Shown one piece after another: positions 30,534-40,368 of a DNA stretch of 64,000 nucleotides. Within the stretch, counting starts at the first letter, position 1; every line of letters starts with the position of its first letter. The position numbers and the translations under genes are program-made. The notes beneath the pieces are model-generated. The model worked only from the letters and a program-made list of their open reading frames with translations, made no database searches and was not told the origin of the DNA. Origin of the DNA: Janthinobacterium sp. B9-8 (lineage in GTDB: Bacteria > Pseudomonadota > Gammaproteobacteria > Burkholderiales > Chitinibacteraceae); assembly GCF_000969645.2 (NCBI RefSeq), contig NZ_CP014222.1, forward strand, positions 3,475,740 to 3,539,739, given 5' to 3'.

Positions 30534-32861
30534 TCAATTTTTGTAAGTAAAAAGTCGTTCCACACCCATCGTGTTTCGAGCGTGGAAGTGTGCACAATTA
30601 TGATGGGCGGGTCCTGGCTGATCAGGATGAGCAAACGGATGCTCCACCACTGATGCCCCATCAGGAGTGCCATGACCATAAGGTGGAGCATTATTTTTTC
30701 GCATAAAATCCCCAAAAGGCCGCCCCCCCTTACTCATGCCCGCCGGAAAATTAAAGTTACTCCAAGGAATGGGATTAGCATCATCACCGGAAGATGAAAT
30801 TCCTGCCCAGCTATATGCCGCAGCCATTGCTTCAGCTCGCGACATAGTTGCGTTGCAATTATCGTCATCATTCTTTTTGCAAAGATCAGCAATATTTTTA
30901 GCAAAATCTTTAAGTACTTTCTGCCCCGGTGGAGACATAAGGATCAACGAACCAACCCCAGCAGCACATCCCCATGGCCCTCCCAAACACCAAGTTAATG
31001 TAGCAGCTTCACCTGTCGGGTCCGTAGAACTCAGTGGATTCCCGCCCACATACCCATAAGTATTAATCCCCCCCGCTAAACCAATCGGGTCAGATTCAAT
31101 ATACCTGCCTGTTGCCGGGTCGTAATCCCGGAAGTAGTTGTAGTGTTTGCCGGTTTCTTTATCAAGATACTGGCCAGGAAAGCGCAGGTTGTAGCTGAAC
31201 TTTTTACCGGTTTTACTTGGGTCTTCATCAGCCAGGCTATTGCCAAATGGCTCGCCATCCCAGCGCCAGAGGATTTGCTTGCTGGCGGGATCAGTAATTT
31301 GGCGAGGCGTGCCCAGGTGGTCGGCCCAGATATAGCTGATGTTAGCACTTGCTCCCGTTGTACTGACTACGGCTACCGGCGTATCACCCAGCCAAATTGT
31401 TTCCTGCACAGGCTTGCCATCTGCCTGATATTCACCTAGTAAATGGCCCTGAGTATCATAAACAAACAAGGTAGTGCCGGTTGCTGATGCTTTTTGTACT
31501 CTTTGCCCCAGCGCGTTGTAACTATAGCTGACAGCTACCGTGCCTTTGCTGGATTTAACTAAGCGGCCAGCGTTGTTGTACGTCAGCACCCAGCCATTAT
31601 CGTTAGCGCGATTCCCTGCCGCATCGTAAGTGTAAGTGGCTTGATTTGCACCGCTGGATGACAGCAGGCGGTTGCTATTGTCAGCGTGCTTATAATTTGT
31701 ACTCGCCGCTCCAACGGTTTGGTCGCTGCGGTTGCCATTGAAATCGTAAAAATAGTTAAACGAGCTGTTATTACTGACGGCCAGATTTAGCCGGTCGAGC
31801 AGATCGTAACTATATTCCTGGCTGCGTTGCGGGGCGTTAATGTCGTCGATGCGGCGTAAATTACTGACGGCGTCAAAGGTATAAACGCGGTTGCCATCGG
31901 CAAGGCTTTGCCCAGCAAGCAGGCCTGTATTGGCTGCAACCCTTGCCCAAATCTGACCATTACTCCAGCGCCAGCTTTGTGCACCAATGTGCCCGGACCA
32001 AGCTAGCTGATCCAGCAAGGGCTTGCCGTTAATTTGCACACCACTGATTTGCCCCGCTGCATTACGCAAGTAGCTGATGATGATGCCACTAGGGTAGTTG
32101 ATGGTTTCTACTTGACCGAGGAGGTTAGAGGTATAGCCAATTTTTGCAAGCGTCTTGCCAATTTGGTGCTGCGCTTGAGCAAGATTGCCCTGTGCATCAT
32201 AACGGTAGCTGGTGCTGCCACTTGGATTAGTGATGCTGGCGACTTTCCCCACCAAGCTTGTGTCATAAGTAAAAGCATTGATGCCATCACCAAAATCAAC
32301 ACTCCGCACACGACCCAGATCGTCGTAGGTATAGGTGGCGGTCTTTTTTCTGGCGTCGGTATAGGTTTGAATCTGCCCGCTGGCCGTGCGGGTATAGCTG
32401 CTGGTGCCTGTATCCGGGCTGACTAATTTAATCAGATCATCAAAGCCGTTGTAGCTGTAGCTGGTTTTGAAGCCCTCGGGGTCAGTAACCTGCACCAGGT
32501 TATCGCGGGCATCATAAGACATCAGTGTGGCTTTGCCAGCTGCATCGGTGCTTTTGCTTAAGCGGTTTAAAGCATCATATTCATAGCGGGTAACCCGGCC
32601 CAGCGGATCGGTGCTGGTTTGGCGATTGCCATTGGCATCATAGCTGTAGCTATAGACCTGGCCTTTTGCATCCCATTCTTTTTCCAGACGGCCTAAAGCA
32701 TCGTAACGCTTAAAACGGCTGACCACCGTGGCGTGAGTGGGTAAGGCACTGACTGATGATGCCGCAGCAGAAGGGGCAATAGGCGCTGCAAAAGCAGCCT
32801 GGCTCAAAAGAAGAATACTGCCCAGCAACACTTTGCCAGGCAGAGCTGTAGATATAAACAT
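30534..32861 (-). CDS. Rhs core protein with C-terminal toxin-like tip, Sec-exported (second half of a split Rhs)
   Basis: 775 residues. It opens with its own signal peptide (LPGKVLLGSILLLSQAAFA, cut near 29). A dozen or more YD repeats follow (e.g. YDALGRLEKEWDAKGQVYSYSYD in two parts, YDANGNR, YDARDNL), then the Rhs core LRFPGQYLDKETGKHYNYF, GRYIESDPIGLAGG and NPLSSTDPTG. The two DP motifs mark the autoproteolytic core. After about residue 617 comes a unique 158-residue tip: a hydrophobic Gly-rich start, then a His-rich end (HGTPDGASVVEHPFAHPD, HHNCAHFHA). The His/Cys/Asp cluster suggests a metal-dependent enzyme, but I cannot name it. It follows the upstream Rhs gene by 18 bases. Confidence 0.85.
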   Translation of the reverse strand: MFISTALPGKVLLGSILLLSQAAFAAPIAPSAAASSVSALPTHATVVSRFKRYDALGRLEKEWDAKGQVYSYSYDANGNRQTSTDPLGRVTRYEYDALNRLSKSTDAAGKATLMSYDARDNLVQVTDPEGFKTSYSYNGFDDLIKLVSPDTGTSSYTRTASGQIQTYTDARKKTATYTYDDLGRVRSVDFGDGINAFTYDTSLVGKVASITNPSGSTSYRYDAQGNLAQAQHQIGKTLAKIGYTSNLLGQVETINYPSGIIISYLRNAAGQISGVQINGKPLLDQLAWSGHIGAQSWRWSNGQIWARVAANTGLLAGQSLADGNRVYTFDAVSNLRRIDDINAPQRSQEYSYDLLDRLNLAVSNNSSFNYFYDFNGNRSDQTVGAASTNYKHADNSNRLLSSSGANQATYTYDAAGNRANDNGWVLTYNNAGRLVKSSKGTVAVSYSYNALGQRVQKASATGTTLFVYDTQGHLLGEYQADGKPVQETIWLGDTPVAVVSTTGASANISYIWADHLGTPRQITDPASKQILWRWDGEPFGNSLADEDPSKTGKKFSYNLRFPGQYLDKETGKHYNYFRDYDPATGRYIESDPIGLAGGINTYGYVGGNPLSSTDPTGEAATLTWCLGGPWGCAAGVGSLILMSPPGQKVLKDFAKNIADLCKKNDDDNCNATMSRAEAMAAAYSWAGISSSGDDANPIPWSNFNFPAGMSKGGRPFGDFMRKNNAPPYGHGTPDGASVVEHPFAHPDQPGPAHHNCAHFHARNTMGVERLFTYKN

Positions 32862-32879
32862 AGGTAACTCTCTGAAAGG

Positions 32880-35138
32880 TTATTTGGCAGGTTTTACTGA
32901 CTGGGCTTGTTGCACTTGCAACAGGCCATTAGCGAGCGTGCTGTCAGGATCGTAACGATCGACTTGCTCCTGTAAACCTGCCTTATTCAGGGTGTAAACC
33001 TCACGATGGCCTTGGTTATCGGTGATTTCGCTCAGGCGATGCGCTGTGTCATAGAGATAATTAATCACTAAGCCATCAGGCAGCGTGGCCTGCTTTAATA
33101 AGCCCGTTGGCCAATACTCAAAACGGCTCAGTGCTGCGCCGGCTTGCCTGCTTATTAAGCGATTGCGGGCATCGTAAGTGAGCGTTGATTTAATTCCATC
33201 TGGCGAAAGGATTTCTAATGGATTGCCATTAGCGTCATAGCGGGTGAACTGAGTAATTTGCTGAGCAGCATTAGTCTGCGCCGCTAAATTACCTTGGGCA
33301 TCGTATTGATAGCTGCTGGTTTTACCATCTGGATCAGTGCTGGTTTTAACTTGCCCAAAATCGGCATAAGTCCAGCTCCAGCGGCGGGTTTTCCCGTCGG
33401 CGGTGATGGTTTTATTCAGCAGATTGGCGTTAGCGTCGTACACAAAGCTAGTCACACGGCCAGGCTCGGTCACTTTAAGCGGCAAGCGCCAAGTAGCATG
33501 CCATTCGGTGCTGATGGTACGGGCAAGCGGCGTGCCAGCGGCTTCGGTGCGGCTGGTTTCTAAATTACGGGCCAAATCGTAAACGTAGGTGGTTTTGTTG
33601 CCATTAAAGTCTGTACGGCTGGTCACATTGCCGTTGGCGTCATAGAGCAGATTATTACTTGCAGCACTGCAGCCTGCGCCGCCTGGTTGATCCTTGCCAT
33701 GCAAACGCCATGTTCCCGCGACCAATTTGAACTGATAGCGCCTTACTGATCCCAATGGATCCGTTTCTTCTGTCCAGCGCGTACCGCTGGCAGGATCACC
33801 GCCAAAATTAAGCGTAAATTTATCCACGCCACCAGCATGCTCGGACGAAATCGCCTGACCTTGCTCGTTGTAAGTCCATGAAGCAAAGCGCTGACCACTT
33901 TCATCAATCAGCCCAGTGAGTAAAGTTGGATTACGGCTGTCTTCGTAGAGGTACTGGCGGCTGGTATTGTCGACATAAGTTACGTTGCTTAACAGGCCTT
34001 TGTTATAGCTATAGCTGACAATTAAAGCGCCATTAAGGCTGATATGTTTTAAATAAACAGAGTCCGCATAATCAAAGGTGAGCTGTTGTCCGTAATTATT
34101 TTTTACTTGTGTAAGTTGTTTCTGAGCGTTATAGATAAATGCATCAATCATTCCATTGGCGTAAACAATAGAAAGTAATTGACCTAATTTATCGTAATTC
34201 TCAATTGCAGTTCCATTTTTAACCGTAAAGCCATTATCTGAAACAGTAAGCTGATAAGGGTTACTTTCCGAAGGGTTTTTAGGCTGGCCATTGAGATCAA
34301 AAACAAAACCTAAGCCATTTTCACGCTCAAGCAAATAATGGCTGATATTATCCGCCGAGGATTGCATTTCTTTATACATTAACCAATCAGGGTCTACATC
34401 TGAATAAGGCGGTGGAGCAAACGTTGTTTTTTCTCTCATGATCCGGCGCATAAAATTATGGCGCCAGCCTGTTCCCAGCCCTTGCTCTGTACTGCCATTG
34501 CCATTATATGTACGTGTGAAAGTAAGCCCATTGCCCCAAATAAAATCTGGCTCTGATTGGAATTTATTCCCCGTCGCTGTATTGATGGGGTTACCCGTAC
34601 TTGGGCAACTCGGGCCTTGCTCAGGCCTTTTGCACTCCCCCTCCAGGCAAGGAATAAGTGGCTTGCAAGTACTATCACTGGCCAGATACTGATTCAGAGC
34701 ACACTTTGGACGGCAACGCTGTGAAGCAGGGCCTAAAAATGAATGAACAGAATCTGAACACGTGTGCGCAGATGAAATACAAACACCAGATGTATTAATC
34801 TTGGCTTCTTTATCAGGAGACCCTTCAAAATTACATCGCATATAATCAGAATAGAGTGGTGAAATTCCACCACCTGTTAGATGTCCATAACAAATAAAAA
34901 TAGCAACCTGATTCCAAGCATGGCTGCTATAGTAAAGGGAGCTTGAGGTAGTAGTGCCGGGGGGATAGATTTTATTCGTTTCGCATGCAGCTACCCTATC
35001 TGAAAAAGTAGAGGTAGTATCCCCCCCAGAAGGACGATATTCACTCGACGATAATCTAGAGCCAAAATCAGCCAATGCATTAGAACTCAAAAAGATAAAA
35101 AATATAAATATCTTACACAAATAAAAAATATAATTCAT
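32880..35138 (-). CDS. Rhs/YD-repeat protein, N-terminal half, Sec-exported (first half of a split Rhs)
   Basis: 752 residues. Signal peptide MNYIFYLCKIFIFFIFLSSN...ALA cut near 23. Next comes a cysteine-rich stretch (about 95-175, with CNFEG, GVCISS, HTCSD, RCRPKCA, STCKPLIPC, GECKRP). A DUF6531-type opening follows (GNPINTATGNKFQSEPDF, then LTFTRTYNG and GWRHNF), then YD repeats to the end. It has no core or toxin tip and ends YDPDSTLANGLLQVQQAQ plus eight residues. The next gene supplies the rest of the shell. Both halves carry signal peptides, so they probably assemble outside the cytoplasm. Upstream DNA is very AT-rich. Confidence 0.85.
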   Translation of the reverse strand: MNYIFYLCKIFIFFIFLSSNALADFGSRLSSSEYRPSGGDTTSTFSDRVAACETNKIYPPGTTTSSSLYYSSHAWNQVAIFICYGHLTGGGISPLYSDYMRCNFEGSPDKEAKINTSGVCISSAHTCSDSVHSFLGPASQRCRPKCALNQYLASDSTCKPLIPCLEGECKRPEQGPSCPSTGNPINTATGNKFQSEPDFIWGNGLTFTRTYNGNGSTEQGLGTGWRHNFMRRIMREKTTFAPPPYSDVDPDWLMYKEMQSSADNISHYLLERENGLGFVFDLNGQPKNPSESNPYQLTVSDNGFTVKNGTAIENYDKLGQLLSIVYANGMIDAFIYNAQKQLTQVKNNYGQQLTFDYADSVYLKHISLNGALIVSYSYNKGLLSNVTYVDNTSRQYLYEDSRNPTLLTGLIDESGQRFASWTYNEQGQAISSEHAGGVDKFTLNFGGDPASGTRWTEETDPLGSVRRYQFKLVAGTWRLHGKDQPGGAGCSAASNNLLYDANGNVTSRTDFNGNKTTYVYDLARNLETSRTEAAGTPLARTISTEWHATWRLPLKVTEPGRVTSFVYDANANLLNKTITADGKTRRWSWTYADFGQVKTSTDPDGKTSSYQYDAQGNLAAQTNAAQQITQFTRYDANGNPLEILSPDGIKSTLTYDARNRLISRQAGAALSRFEYWPTGLLKQATLPDGLVINYLYDTAHRLSEITDNQGHREVYTLNKAGLQEQVDRYDPDSTLANGLLQVQQAQSVKPAK

Positions 35139-35381
35139 TTAATGCTCGCTACATAATTTAATTAATAAAAGATACAAATAAACTATAGCATGATATATAA
35201 ATAAAAAATAAAAATATCAATTGAAAAAACAATAAAAACAACATCAAACATTCTATATTAAATACAATACCTTATACGGATTGAGCCGCCATACCCATAT
35301 AGCATTAAAAACATATTATTGATTATGCAAACATCCGCCCCATACCCATTCAAAAAACAAAGCCTACTCATGGGTTTGATT
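35139..35381. other. AT-rich promoter region of the Rhs operon
   Basis: Unusually A/T-rich (35150-35280) compared with neighbouring genes. No gene seen. It presumably holds the Rhs promoter, and such composition is often bound by xenogeneic silencers (inference). Confidence 0.5.
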
Positions 35382-35590
35382 ATGGCGATCAACAGAATTC
35401 AGATACAAAAACGGCTGACCTTAGACGACTTCTTACTGCAATGCGGCATAGAAACATAATGAAAATCAACTTTACTGCAAGGCTGATGACCAAATAGCTG
35501 CTGCATTTGTCATGCATGAACAGACACTGAACTGCCCCGTGGCAAAGCCTGTAAACATCAAACCAGCCTCACTGCGGGCAGTGAGGCGGC
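35382..35590 (+). pseudogene. Relic of an IS1595-family transposase
   Basis: From the ATG at 35382 the frame reads MAINRIQIQKRLTLDDFLLQ then CGIET and a stop, like the N-terminus of IS1595-family transposases (MxMNRIQFQxGLSxxEFLxxYGTE). About 120 bases later, around 35537-35575, the reading GKACKHQTSLTAGS matches the family's zinc-ribbon segment (CRxCxHQTSLxAGT). The rest is lost and no terminal repeats were found, so this is a broken remnant. Confidence 0.75.
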
Positions 35591-35604
35591 ATCAAAGCCA
35601 AAAT

Positions 35605-35644
35605 AAAAAGGGTGAATACGATTTCTCGTATTCACCCTTTTTTA
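35605..35644. terminator. Terminator of the aldolase gene
   Basis: Long stem AAAGGGTGAATACGA / TCGTATTCACCCTTT with A- and T-runs on either side, 25 bases past fba on the minus strand. Confidence 0.9.
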
Positions 35645-35668
35645 TTAATGCCTAATTTTTAATACTAC

Positions 35669-36712
35669 TTAAGCCTTGTTATACCGCTGCGCCATTTTCT
35701 CTAGCGATACCGGCTTCATTTTCTCTGCCATCCCTGCTGCGCCAAAGGCGTCGTAGCGGGCTTCGCATATTTCGCGCATGGCGATGATGGCGGGTTTTAG
35801 GTAGGCGCGGGGGTCGAAGTCTGCGGGGTGCATGGCCAGATGGCGGCGGATGGCGGCGGTCATGGCTAGGCGTAAATCGGTGTCGATATTAATTTTGCGC
35901 ACGCCGTATTGGATGGCGCGGCGGATTTCTTCTACGGGAACTCCCCATGTAGGTTTCAACTCACCGCCGTATTTGCGCATTTCTTCGAGTAATTCTTGCG
36001 GCACGCTGGATGAGCCGTGCATCACCAGATGCACATCGGGGATGGCGGCGTTAATGGCGCGCACGCGATCAATTGCCAATACTTCGCCACATGGTGGCTT
36101 GGTGAATTTATACGCACCGTGGCTGGTGCCGATGGCGATGGCCAGAGCATCTACGCCAGTGGCTTTCACAAAAGCCAACGCTTCTTGCGGATCAGTCAGC
36201 ATTTCGGCGTGGCTTAATACGCGGTTTGCGCCTACGCCGTCTTCTTCTTCTCCCATGCCGGTTTCTAAGCTACCCAAACAGCCCAGCTCGCCTTCTACCG
36301 ATACGCCACAAGAGTGCGCCATGCGTACCACTTCGGCCGTCACCGCAGCATTGTAGGCGTAGTCTGATGGTGTCTTGCCGTCTTGCAATAAGGAGCCATC
36401 CATCATCACGCTAGTAAAGCCCATCTTGATTGCAGTTAAGCAAACAGCAGGGCTAACACCATGATCCTGGTGCATCACGATAGGCAGATGCGGGTAGCTG
36501 GCTACTGCGCCTTCGATCAGCGTTTTTAAAAACTGCTCGCCTGCGTATTTACGCGCACCGGCACTGGCCTGCAGGATCACTGGGCTGGATGTGGCATCGG
36601 CGGCTTGCAAAATAGCCTGAACTTGTTCGAGGTTATTCACGTTGAATGCGGGTACGCCATAGCCGTGTTCGGCGGCGTGATCGAGAACTTGGCGAAGGGA
36701 TACGAGTGACAT
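35669..36712 (-). CDS. fba: Fructose-1,6-bisphosphate aldolase, class II
   Basis: Zinc aldolase of glycolysis/gluconeogenesis; also of the Calvin-type CbbA subclass by sequence style. The ATG at 36712 ([19 protein letters not shown]) gives 347 residues; a longer frame adds 22 unrelated residues. Zinc and phosphate motifs: [50 protein letters not shown] and [16 protein letters not shown]. pgk lies two genes upstream on the same strand. Confidence 0.96.
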   Translation of the reverse strand: MSLVSLRQVLDHAAEHGYGVPAFNVNNLEQVQAILQAADATSSPVILQASAGARKYAGEQFLKTLIEGAVASYPHLPIVMHQDHGVSPAVCLTAIKMGFTSVMMDGSLLQDGKTPSDYAYNAAVTAEVVRMAHSCGVSVEGELGCLGSLETGMGEEEDGVGANRVLSHAEMLTDPQEALAFVKATGVDALAIAIGTSHGAYKFTKPPCGEVLAIDRVRAINAAIPDVHLVMHGSSSVPQELLEEMRKYGGELKPTWGVPVEEIRRAIQYGVRKINIDTDLRLAMTAAIRRHLAMHPADFDPRAYLKPAIIAMREICEARYDAFGAAGMAEKMKPVSLEKMAQRYNKA

Positions 36713-37078
36713 GGCTAAGATCCAGAATATTGTTGCTGCGATGCAACACATATTAGTATTCAACGCTGCCCTATCCAATCGGGAGTAACGCCATTCGGGA
36801 AAACGCTAAAACCACTTTGCTGCAGTTTCAATCGTGATTTAACAACTATTCAGCTAAAAAAATATAAATATTGAGCCACAAAAGCTACTCAATACCGAAT
36901 GCATAAAAGGCAATCCCGAAGCAATGATACTTTGCAAATATCTCTTTTCAAAAATGCAGAGAGGGCAGGTTTTGATGCCCACCCTGCAATTTTCTTTAAT
37001 AAAATATGCAGGAAAACAATGCAATCCATCCGGATCAACAAAGTCTTAAAAGTGCTTGCTTCAGCAGGCGGCAGTGGC
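36713..37078. other. Intergenic region between the cupin gene and fba
   Basis: 366 bases with no supported gene or hairpin; the fba promoter is expected here. Confidence 0.5.
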
Positions 37079-37594
37079 TTAAAAAGGCCCGTTTGATTCG
37101 CGTAGCTGATCTGGCAAGCCATCGTGATTGCCCAACTCATGCTTAGGAGCGTCGTGCCAGTGAAAATCGCCGATGGCGATGTTTTTCTTTGCGTCTAGCG
37201 GGTAATCCACTTTATTGTCGGCACGATTTGTGTCGCCCACTACCAGCAAGCGCACATCACTATCGGTGTTATTGATAAACACATGGGCAATGCCGGTGCC
37301 TGGTATGAAGCCCACTGCGTCTCCTGCCTCTAAGCGATGCAACACGCCATCCAGCCAGCAATCAGGATTGCCTTCGATGACGTAAACAAACTCTTCTTCG
37401 GTTTTTTCAGAATGCGGCCAAGAGGTGCGACGTCCGGGTGTCAATAGCTCGTGATGGATGCCAAGGCGCGTCAAGCCAAACGTGCGGCCAAAGGGCGAGC
37501 CTATGGATAGTTTTTCTAGGCTATTGGGATAACAGGCATTATCTTCCGCTTGGATTTCTTGCCAATGTTTGATAAAGGGTGGCCGAGTAGTCAT
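37079..37594 (-). CDS. Cupin-domain protein
   Basis: 171 residues from the ATG at 37594, with AGAGGA at good spacing. The cupin motif 1 region is RRTSWPHSEKTEEEFVYVIEGNPDCWLDG in adjoining parts, and motif 2 is GDAVGFIPGTGIAHVFIN. This looks like the small cupins with HWHD-type C-termini (GDFHWHDAPKHELG). Such proteins bind a metal and may be isomerases or dioxygenases; the substrate is not evident. Confidence 0.8.
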   Translation of the reverse strand: MTTRPPFIKHWQEIQAEDNACYPNSLEKLSIGSPFGRTFGLTRLGIHHELLTPGRRTSWPHSEKTEEEFVYVIEGNPDCWLDGVLHRLEAGDAVGFIPGTGIAHVFINNTDSDVRLLVVGDTNRADNKVDYPLDAKKNIAIGDFHWHDAPKHELGNHDGLPDQLRESNGPF

Positions 37595-37620
37595 TGCTTG
37601 TCCTCTCTGATATTGCATAA

Positions 37621-37651
37621 AAAAACGCCCGCAGGATGGCTGGCGTTGATC
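37621..37651 (-). terminator. Terminator between pgk and the cupin gene
   Basis: On the minus strand: AACGCC...GGGCGTTTTTTT, downstream of pgk. Confidence 0.65.
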
Positions 37652-37721
37652 TTACTGATAGAGCACAAGCGCCGTCTATTAAAAGACGTACACAATCTCA
37701 AGTCTTTTAATAAAGCAGTTA

Positions 37722-37782
37722 TGTAGGGTGGGTGCAACCCGCGAGCAATACTGAAAAATACGCGGGTTGCACCCGCCCTACA
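37722..37782. repeat. GTAGGGTGGG-family palindrome
   Basis: GTAGGGTGGGTGCAACCCGC at 37723 faces GCGGGTTGCACCCGCCCTAC ending at 37781: near-perfect 21-base arms with a 17-base loop. It lies in non-coding DNA just past pgk. Related elements are at 52848-52934, 57635-57646 and 7735-7744. Confidence 0.85.
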
Positions 37783-37803
37783 CGAAACAAACCCCGCCTA
37801 AGC

Positions 37804-38976
37804 TTAAGCGCCGCGCTGTTCCAGAATCTCTACAGCGGGCAATACTTTACCTTCGAGGAATTCAAGAAATGCGCCGCCGCCGGTTGAGATATAGCTAACA
37901 TCATTCGCAATATCGTACTTAGCCACAGCGGCCAGTGTGTCGCCACCACCAGCAATCGAGAATGCAGGCGATGCTGCAATCGCGCGGGCTAGCACTTCGG
38001 TGCCTTTGCCAAACTGATCAAATTCAAACACGCCAACCGGGCCATTCCAAACGATGGTGCCAGCGGTTTTTAATACTTCAGCCAGCCTTGCTGCGGTATC
38101 CGGGCCGATATCAAAAATCATATCGTCGGCGGCCACATCGGCAATCGCTTTAATCACAGCAGGCTCGGTTGGGGAGAATTGCTTACCAATCACTACATCT
38201 GTTGGCAAAGGCACATCGCCGCCACGGGCGCGGATTTTAGCGATTACGCGCTTGGCGTTGTCGACCAGATCGGCTTCGGCTAAAGACTTACCAATTTCAT
38301 GGCCTTCGGCCAGCAAGAAGGTATTGGCAATCCCGCCACCTACGATCAGGTAATCCACTTTATCTGCTAAAGATTCAAGAATGGTCAGCTTGGTCGATAC
38401 CTTAGAGCCAGCCACAATCGCGACCAGCGGTGAAGCTGGTGCTTTCAGCGCTTTGCCCAAAGCATCCAGCTCGCCCGCCATCAACAGGCCCGCTGCCGCG
38501 ATAGGGGCAAATTTAGCCACCGCATGGGTAGACGCTTCGGCACGGTGCGCCGTACCAAAAGCATCATTTACAAATACATCGCAAAGCGCAGCGTAGGCTT
38601 GGCCCAACTCGTCAGCGTTTTTCTTTTCGCCCTTATTGCAGCGCACATTTTGCAGCAGCACCAGCTCGCCCGCTTTGACTACAAAACCGTTGAAATCATT
38701 CACAACGCTTACATGGCGATCCATCAACTCACCCAGACGCTTCGCCACAGGGGCAAGATCGTCTGCAGGCTGGAACTCGCCTTCAGTTGGGCGGCCCAAA
38801 TGGCTCATGACAATCACGCCAGCGCCCGCTTGCAGCGCAGCCTCAATCGTAGGAATCGACGCGCGAATACGGGTGTCATCACCAATCACGCCGTCTTTCA
38901 ATGGCACATTCAGGTCTGCACGGATCAGTACTTTTTTGCCCGCTAATTCAAGCTCGGTCATCTTGCGAAAAGCCAT
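37804..38976 (-). CDS. pgk: Phosphoglycerate kinase
   Basis: 1,3-bisphosphoglycerate + ADP to 3-phosphoglycerate + ATP. 390 residues. N-domain: [14 protein letters not shown] and [13 protein letters not shown]. Hinge and C-domain: [47 protein letters not shown] and [12 protein letters not shown] with [15 protein letters not shown]. Start ATG at 38976, adjacent to the divergent MFS gene. Confidence 0.98.
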   Translation of the reverse strand: MAFRKMTELELAGKKVLIRADLNVPLKDGVIGDDTRIRASIPTIEAALQAGAGVIVMSHLGRPTEGEFQPADDLAPVAKRLGELMDRHVSVVNDFNGFVVKAGELVLLQNVRCNKGEKKNADELGQAYAALCDVFVNDAFGTAHRAEASTHAVAKFAPIAAAGLLMAGELDALGKALKAPASPLVAIVAGSKVSTKLTILESLADKVDYLIVGGGIANTFLLAEGHEIGKSLAEADLVDNAKRVIAKIRARGGDVPLPTDVVIGKQFSPTEPAVIKAIADVAADDMIFDIGPDTAARLAEVLKTAGTIVWNGPVGVFEFDQFGKGTEVLARAIAASPAFSIAGGGDTLAAVAKYDIANDVSYISTGGGAFLEFLEGKVLPAVEILEQRGA

Positions 38977-39100
38977 GGTGGATTCCTTTGGAAAGGTGAG
39001 AGATCAGAACTCAGTACAAATACGCAAGCAGAGCATAACGCCCCAGCCCCACCTGCGCTTAAGATGTTTGACGCATTTTAACATACTGATTCTGAGATCT

Positions 39101-40315
39101 ATGAAGCCAGCACCTGCACTATTGCGCAATCGCAATTTCCTTTTACTTTGGCTCGCCAGCCTGATTAGCAACTTTGCACTCGCCATCGCCATGCTGGCCG
39201 AAACGTGGCTGGTGATCAAAACCCTAGGAGCAAAAGAGCAATTGGGGCTGGTGATGATCGCCGGATCTGTGCCACGCATTATGTTGATGGCGATAGGCGG
39301 CGTGCTGGCCGACCGAATGAAACGCAGCCATATTATTCTGGCCTCGGTGGGCTTGCGGGTGCTGTTGCTGCTTGTGCTGGTGGGGATTGTTGCCAACGAT
39401 CAACTCAGCATTGGCGTGATGGTGGGCTTTGCGCTGATTTATGGCGCGCTGGATGCTTTTTTCTGGCCTGCACGCGATGCGCTCGTCCCCAATATTGTGG
39501 CAGATAGCGATTTAACCCGCGCCAACTCCATCATGCTAACAACTAATCAAGTAGGTCTGGTTTTTGGCCCCGTGCTGGGTGGCACCATGCTGGCTTTATT
39601 TAGCTATGAAACGGTATTTTCACTCACCGCCATGATGCTAGCCGCCGGGCTGCTAGCTATGGCGCTGATCCGCGAACCTGAATTATTGGCAAATCGCAAG
39701 CGATTCAGCATGCTCAGCGAGCTAAAAGAAGGCATGCAGTACATGATTCAAACGCCCGTGCTGCGGGCCTTGATGCTGGTTTATGCTGCGGCTAATTTAC
39801 TCTTTATGGGCCCCTTAGGATTAGGCGTGCCGCTGGTCGTGACCGATCTATTGCAAGGCAGCGCCAGTACACTTTCCTTTATGCAAAGCGCTTTTGCTGC
39901 TGGCATGGTGCTCGGCGGGCTGCTGCTTACCCTCTACCCGCCTACCCAAAAACGCCTGCTGATGATTACCGTGGTGATTGCTATCGAAGGCCTGCTGCTA
40001 GCCTCCTTAGCACTCGCCACTTGGCTGCCCGTAGCCTTAGGGGTGCAAGTCTTAATCGGGCTGGGCGTTGCCGCCAATAATGTACCAATGATGTCGCTTA
40101 TCCAGCATTACGCCGATAGACAAAAATTAGGGCGGATTATGAGCCTGAATTCAATGGTCTCCATGGGCCTCACCCCGCTCTCCTACGCTCTAGTGACCGC
40201 CTTATTTTCTATGCATATCAGCATTCAGTGGGTGCTATCGGCCTTTGGCCTGCTACTGGCGCTGCTGATGATGGGGATGACCATGAAGATGCGGGTGATT
40301 AGAGAAGTTGATTAG
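39101..40315 (+). CDS. Major facilitator superfamily transporter (MFS_3/enterobactin-exporter-like)
   Basis: The ATG at 39101 (MKPAPALLRNRNFLLLWLASL) gives 404 residues with 11-12 membrane helices. The frame extends upstream through pgk antisense sequence, which is not coding. MFS loop motif AIGGVLADRMKRS is between helices 2 and 3, and GALDAFFWPARDALVPNIV is typical of the EntS/MFS_3 group. Probably an exporter; substrate unknown. Divergent from pgk. Confidence 0.88.
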   Translation: MKPAPALLRNRNFLLLWLASLISNFALAIAMLAETWLVIKTLGAKEQLGLVMIAGSVPRIMLMAIGGVLADRMKRSHIILASVGLRVLLLLVLVGIVANDQLSIGVMVGFALIYGALDAFFWPARDALVPNIVADSDLTRANSIMLTTNQVGLVFGPVLGGTMLALFSYETVFSLTAMMLAAGLLAMALIREPELLANRKRFSMLSELKEGMQYMIQTPVLRALMLVYAAANLLFMGPLGLGVPLVVTDLLQGSASTLSFMQSAFAAGMVLGGLLLTLYPPTQKRLLMITVVIAIEGLLLASLALATWLPVALGVQVLIGLGVAANNVPMMSLIQHYADRQKLGRIMSLNSMVSMGLTPLSYALVTALFSMHISIQWVLSAFGLLLALLMMGMTMKMRVIREVD

Positions 40316-40326
40316 CTAGCAGCCAT

Positions 40327-40356
40327 AAAAAAACGCAGCCACCGCTGCGTTTTGTT
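40327..40356. terminator. Bidirectional terminator
   Basis: AAAACGCAGC-CACC-GCTGCGTTTT with flanking A-run and T-rich tail, between the convergent MFS and YfaZ-like genes. Confidence 0.85.
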
Positions 40357-40368
40357 TGTAAAACACGA

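Noticed and set aside
30534..35138. Sequencing frameshift between the two Rhs genes
   Set aside because: The second gene starts with a full signal peptide and its own ribosome site, which a frameshift would not create.
35568..35585. CTCACTGCGGGCAGTGAG hairpin as a terminator
   Set aside because: It lies within the IS1595 relic and has no T-run; the strong terminator is at 35605-35644.
38636..39100. Long N-terminal extension of the MFS transporter frame
   Set aside because: It is antisense to pgk; the transporter family starts at the ATG at 39101.
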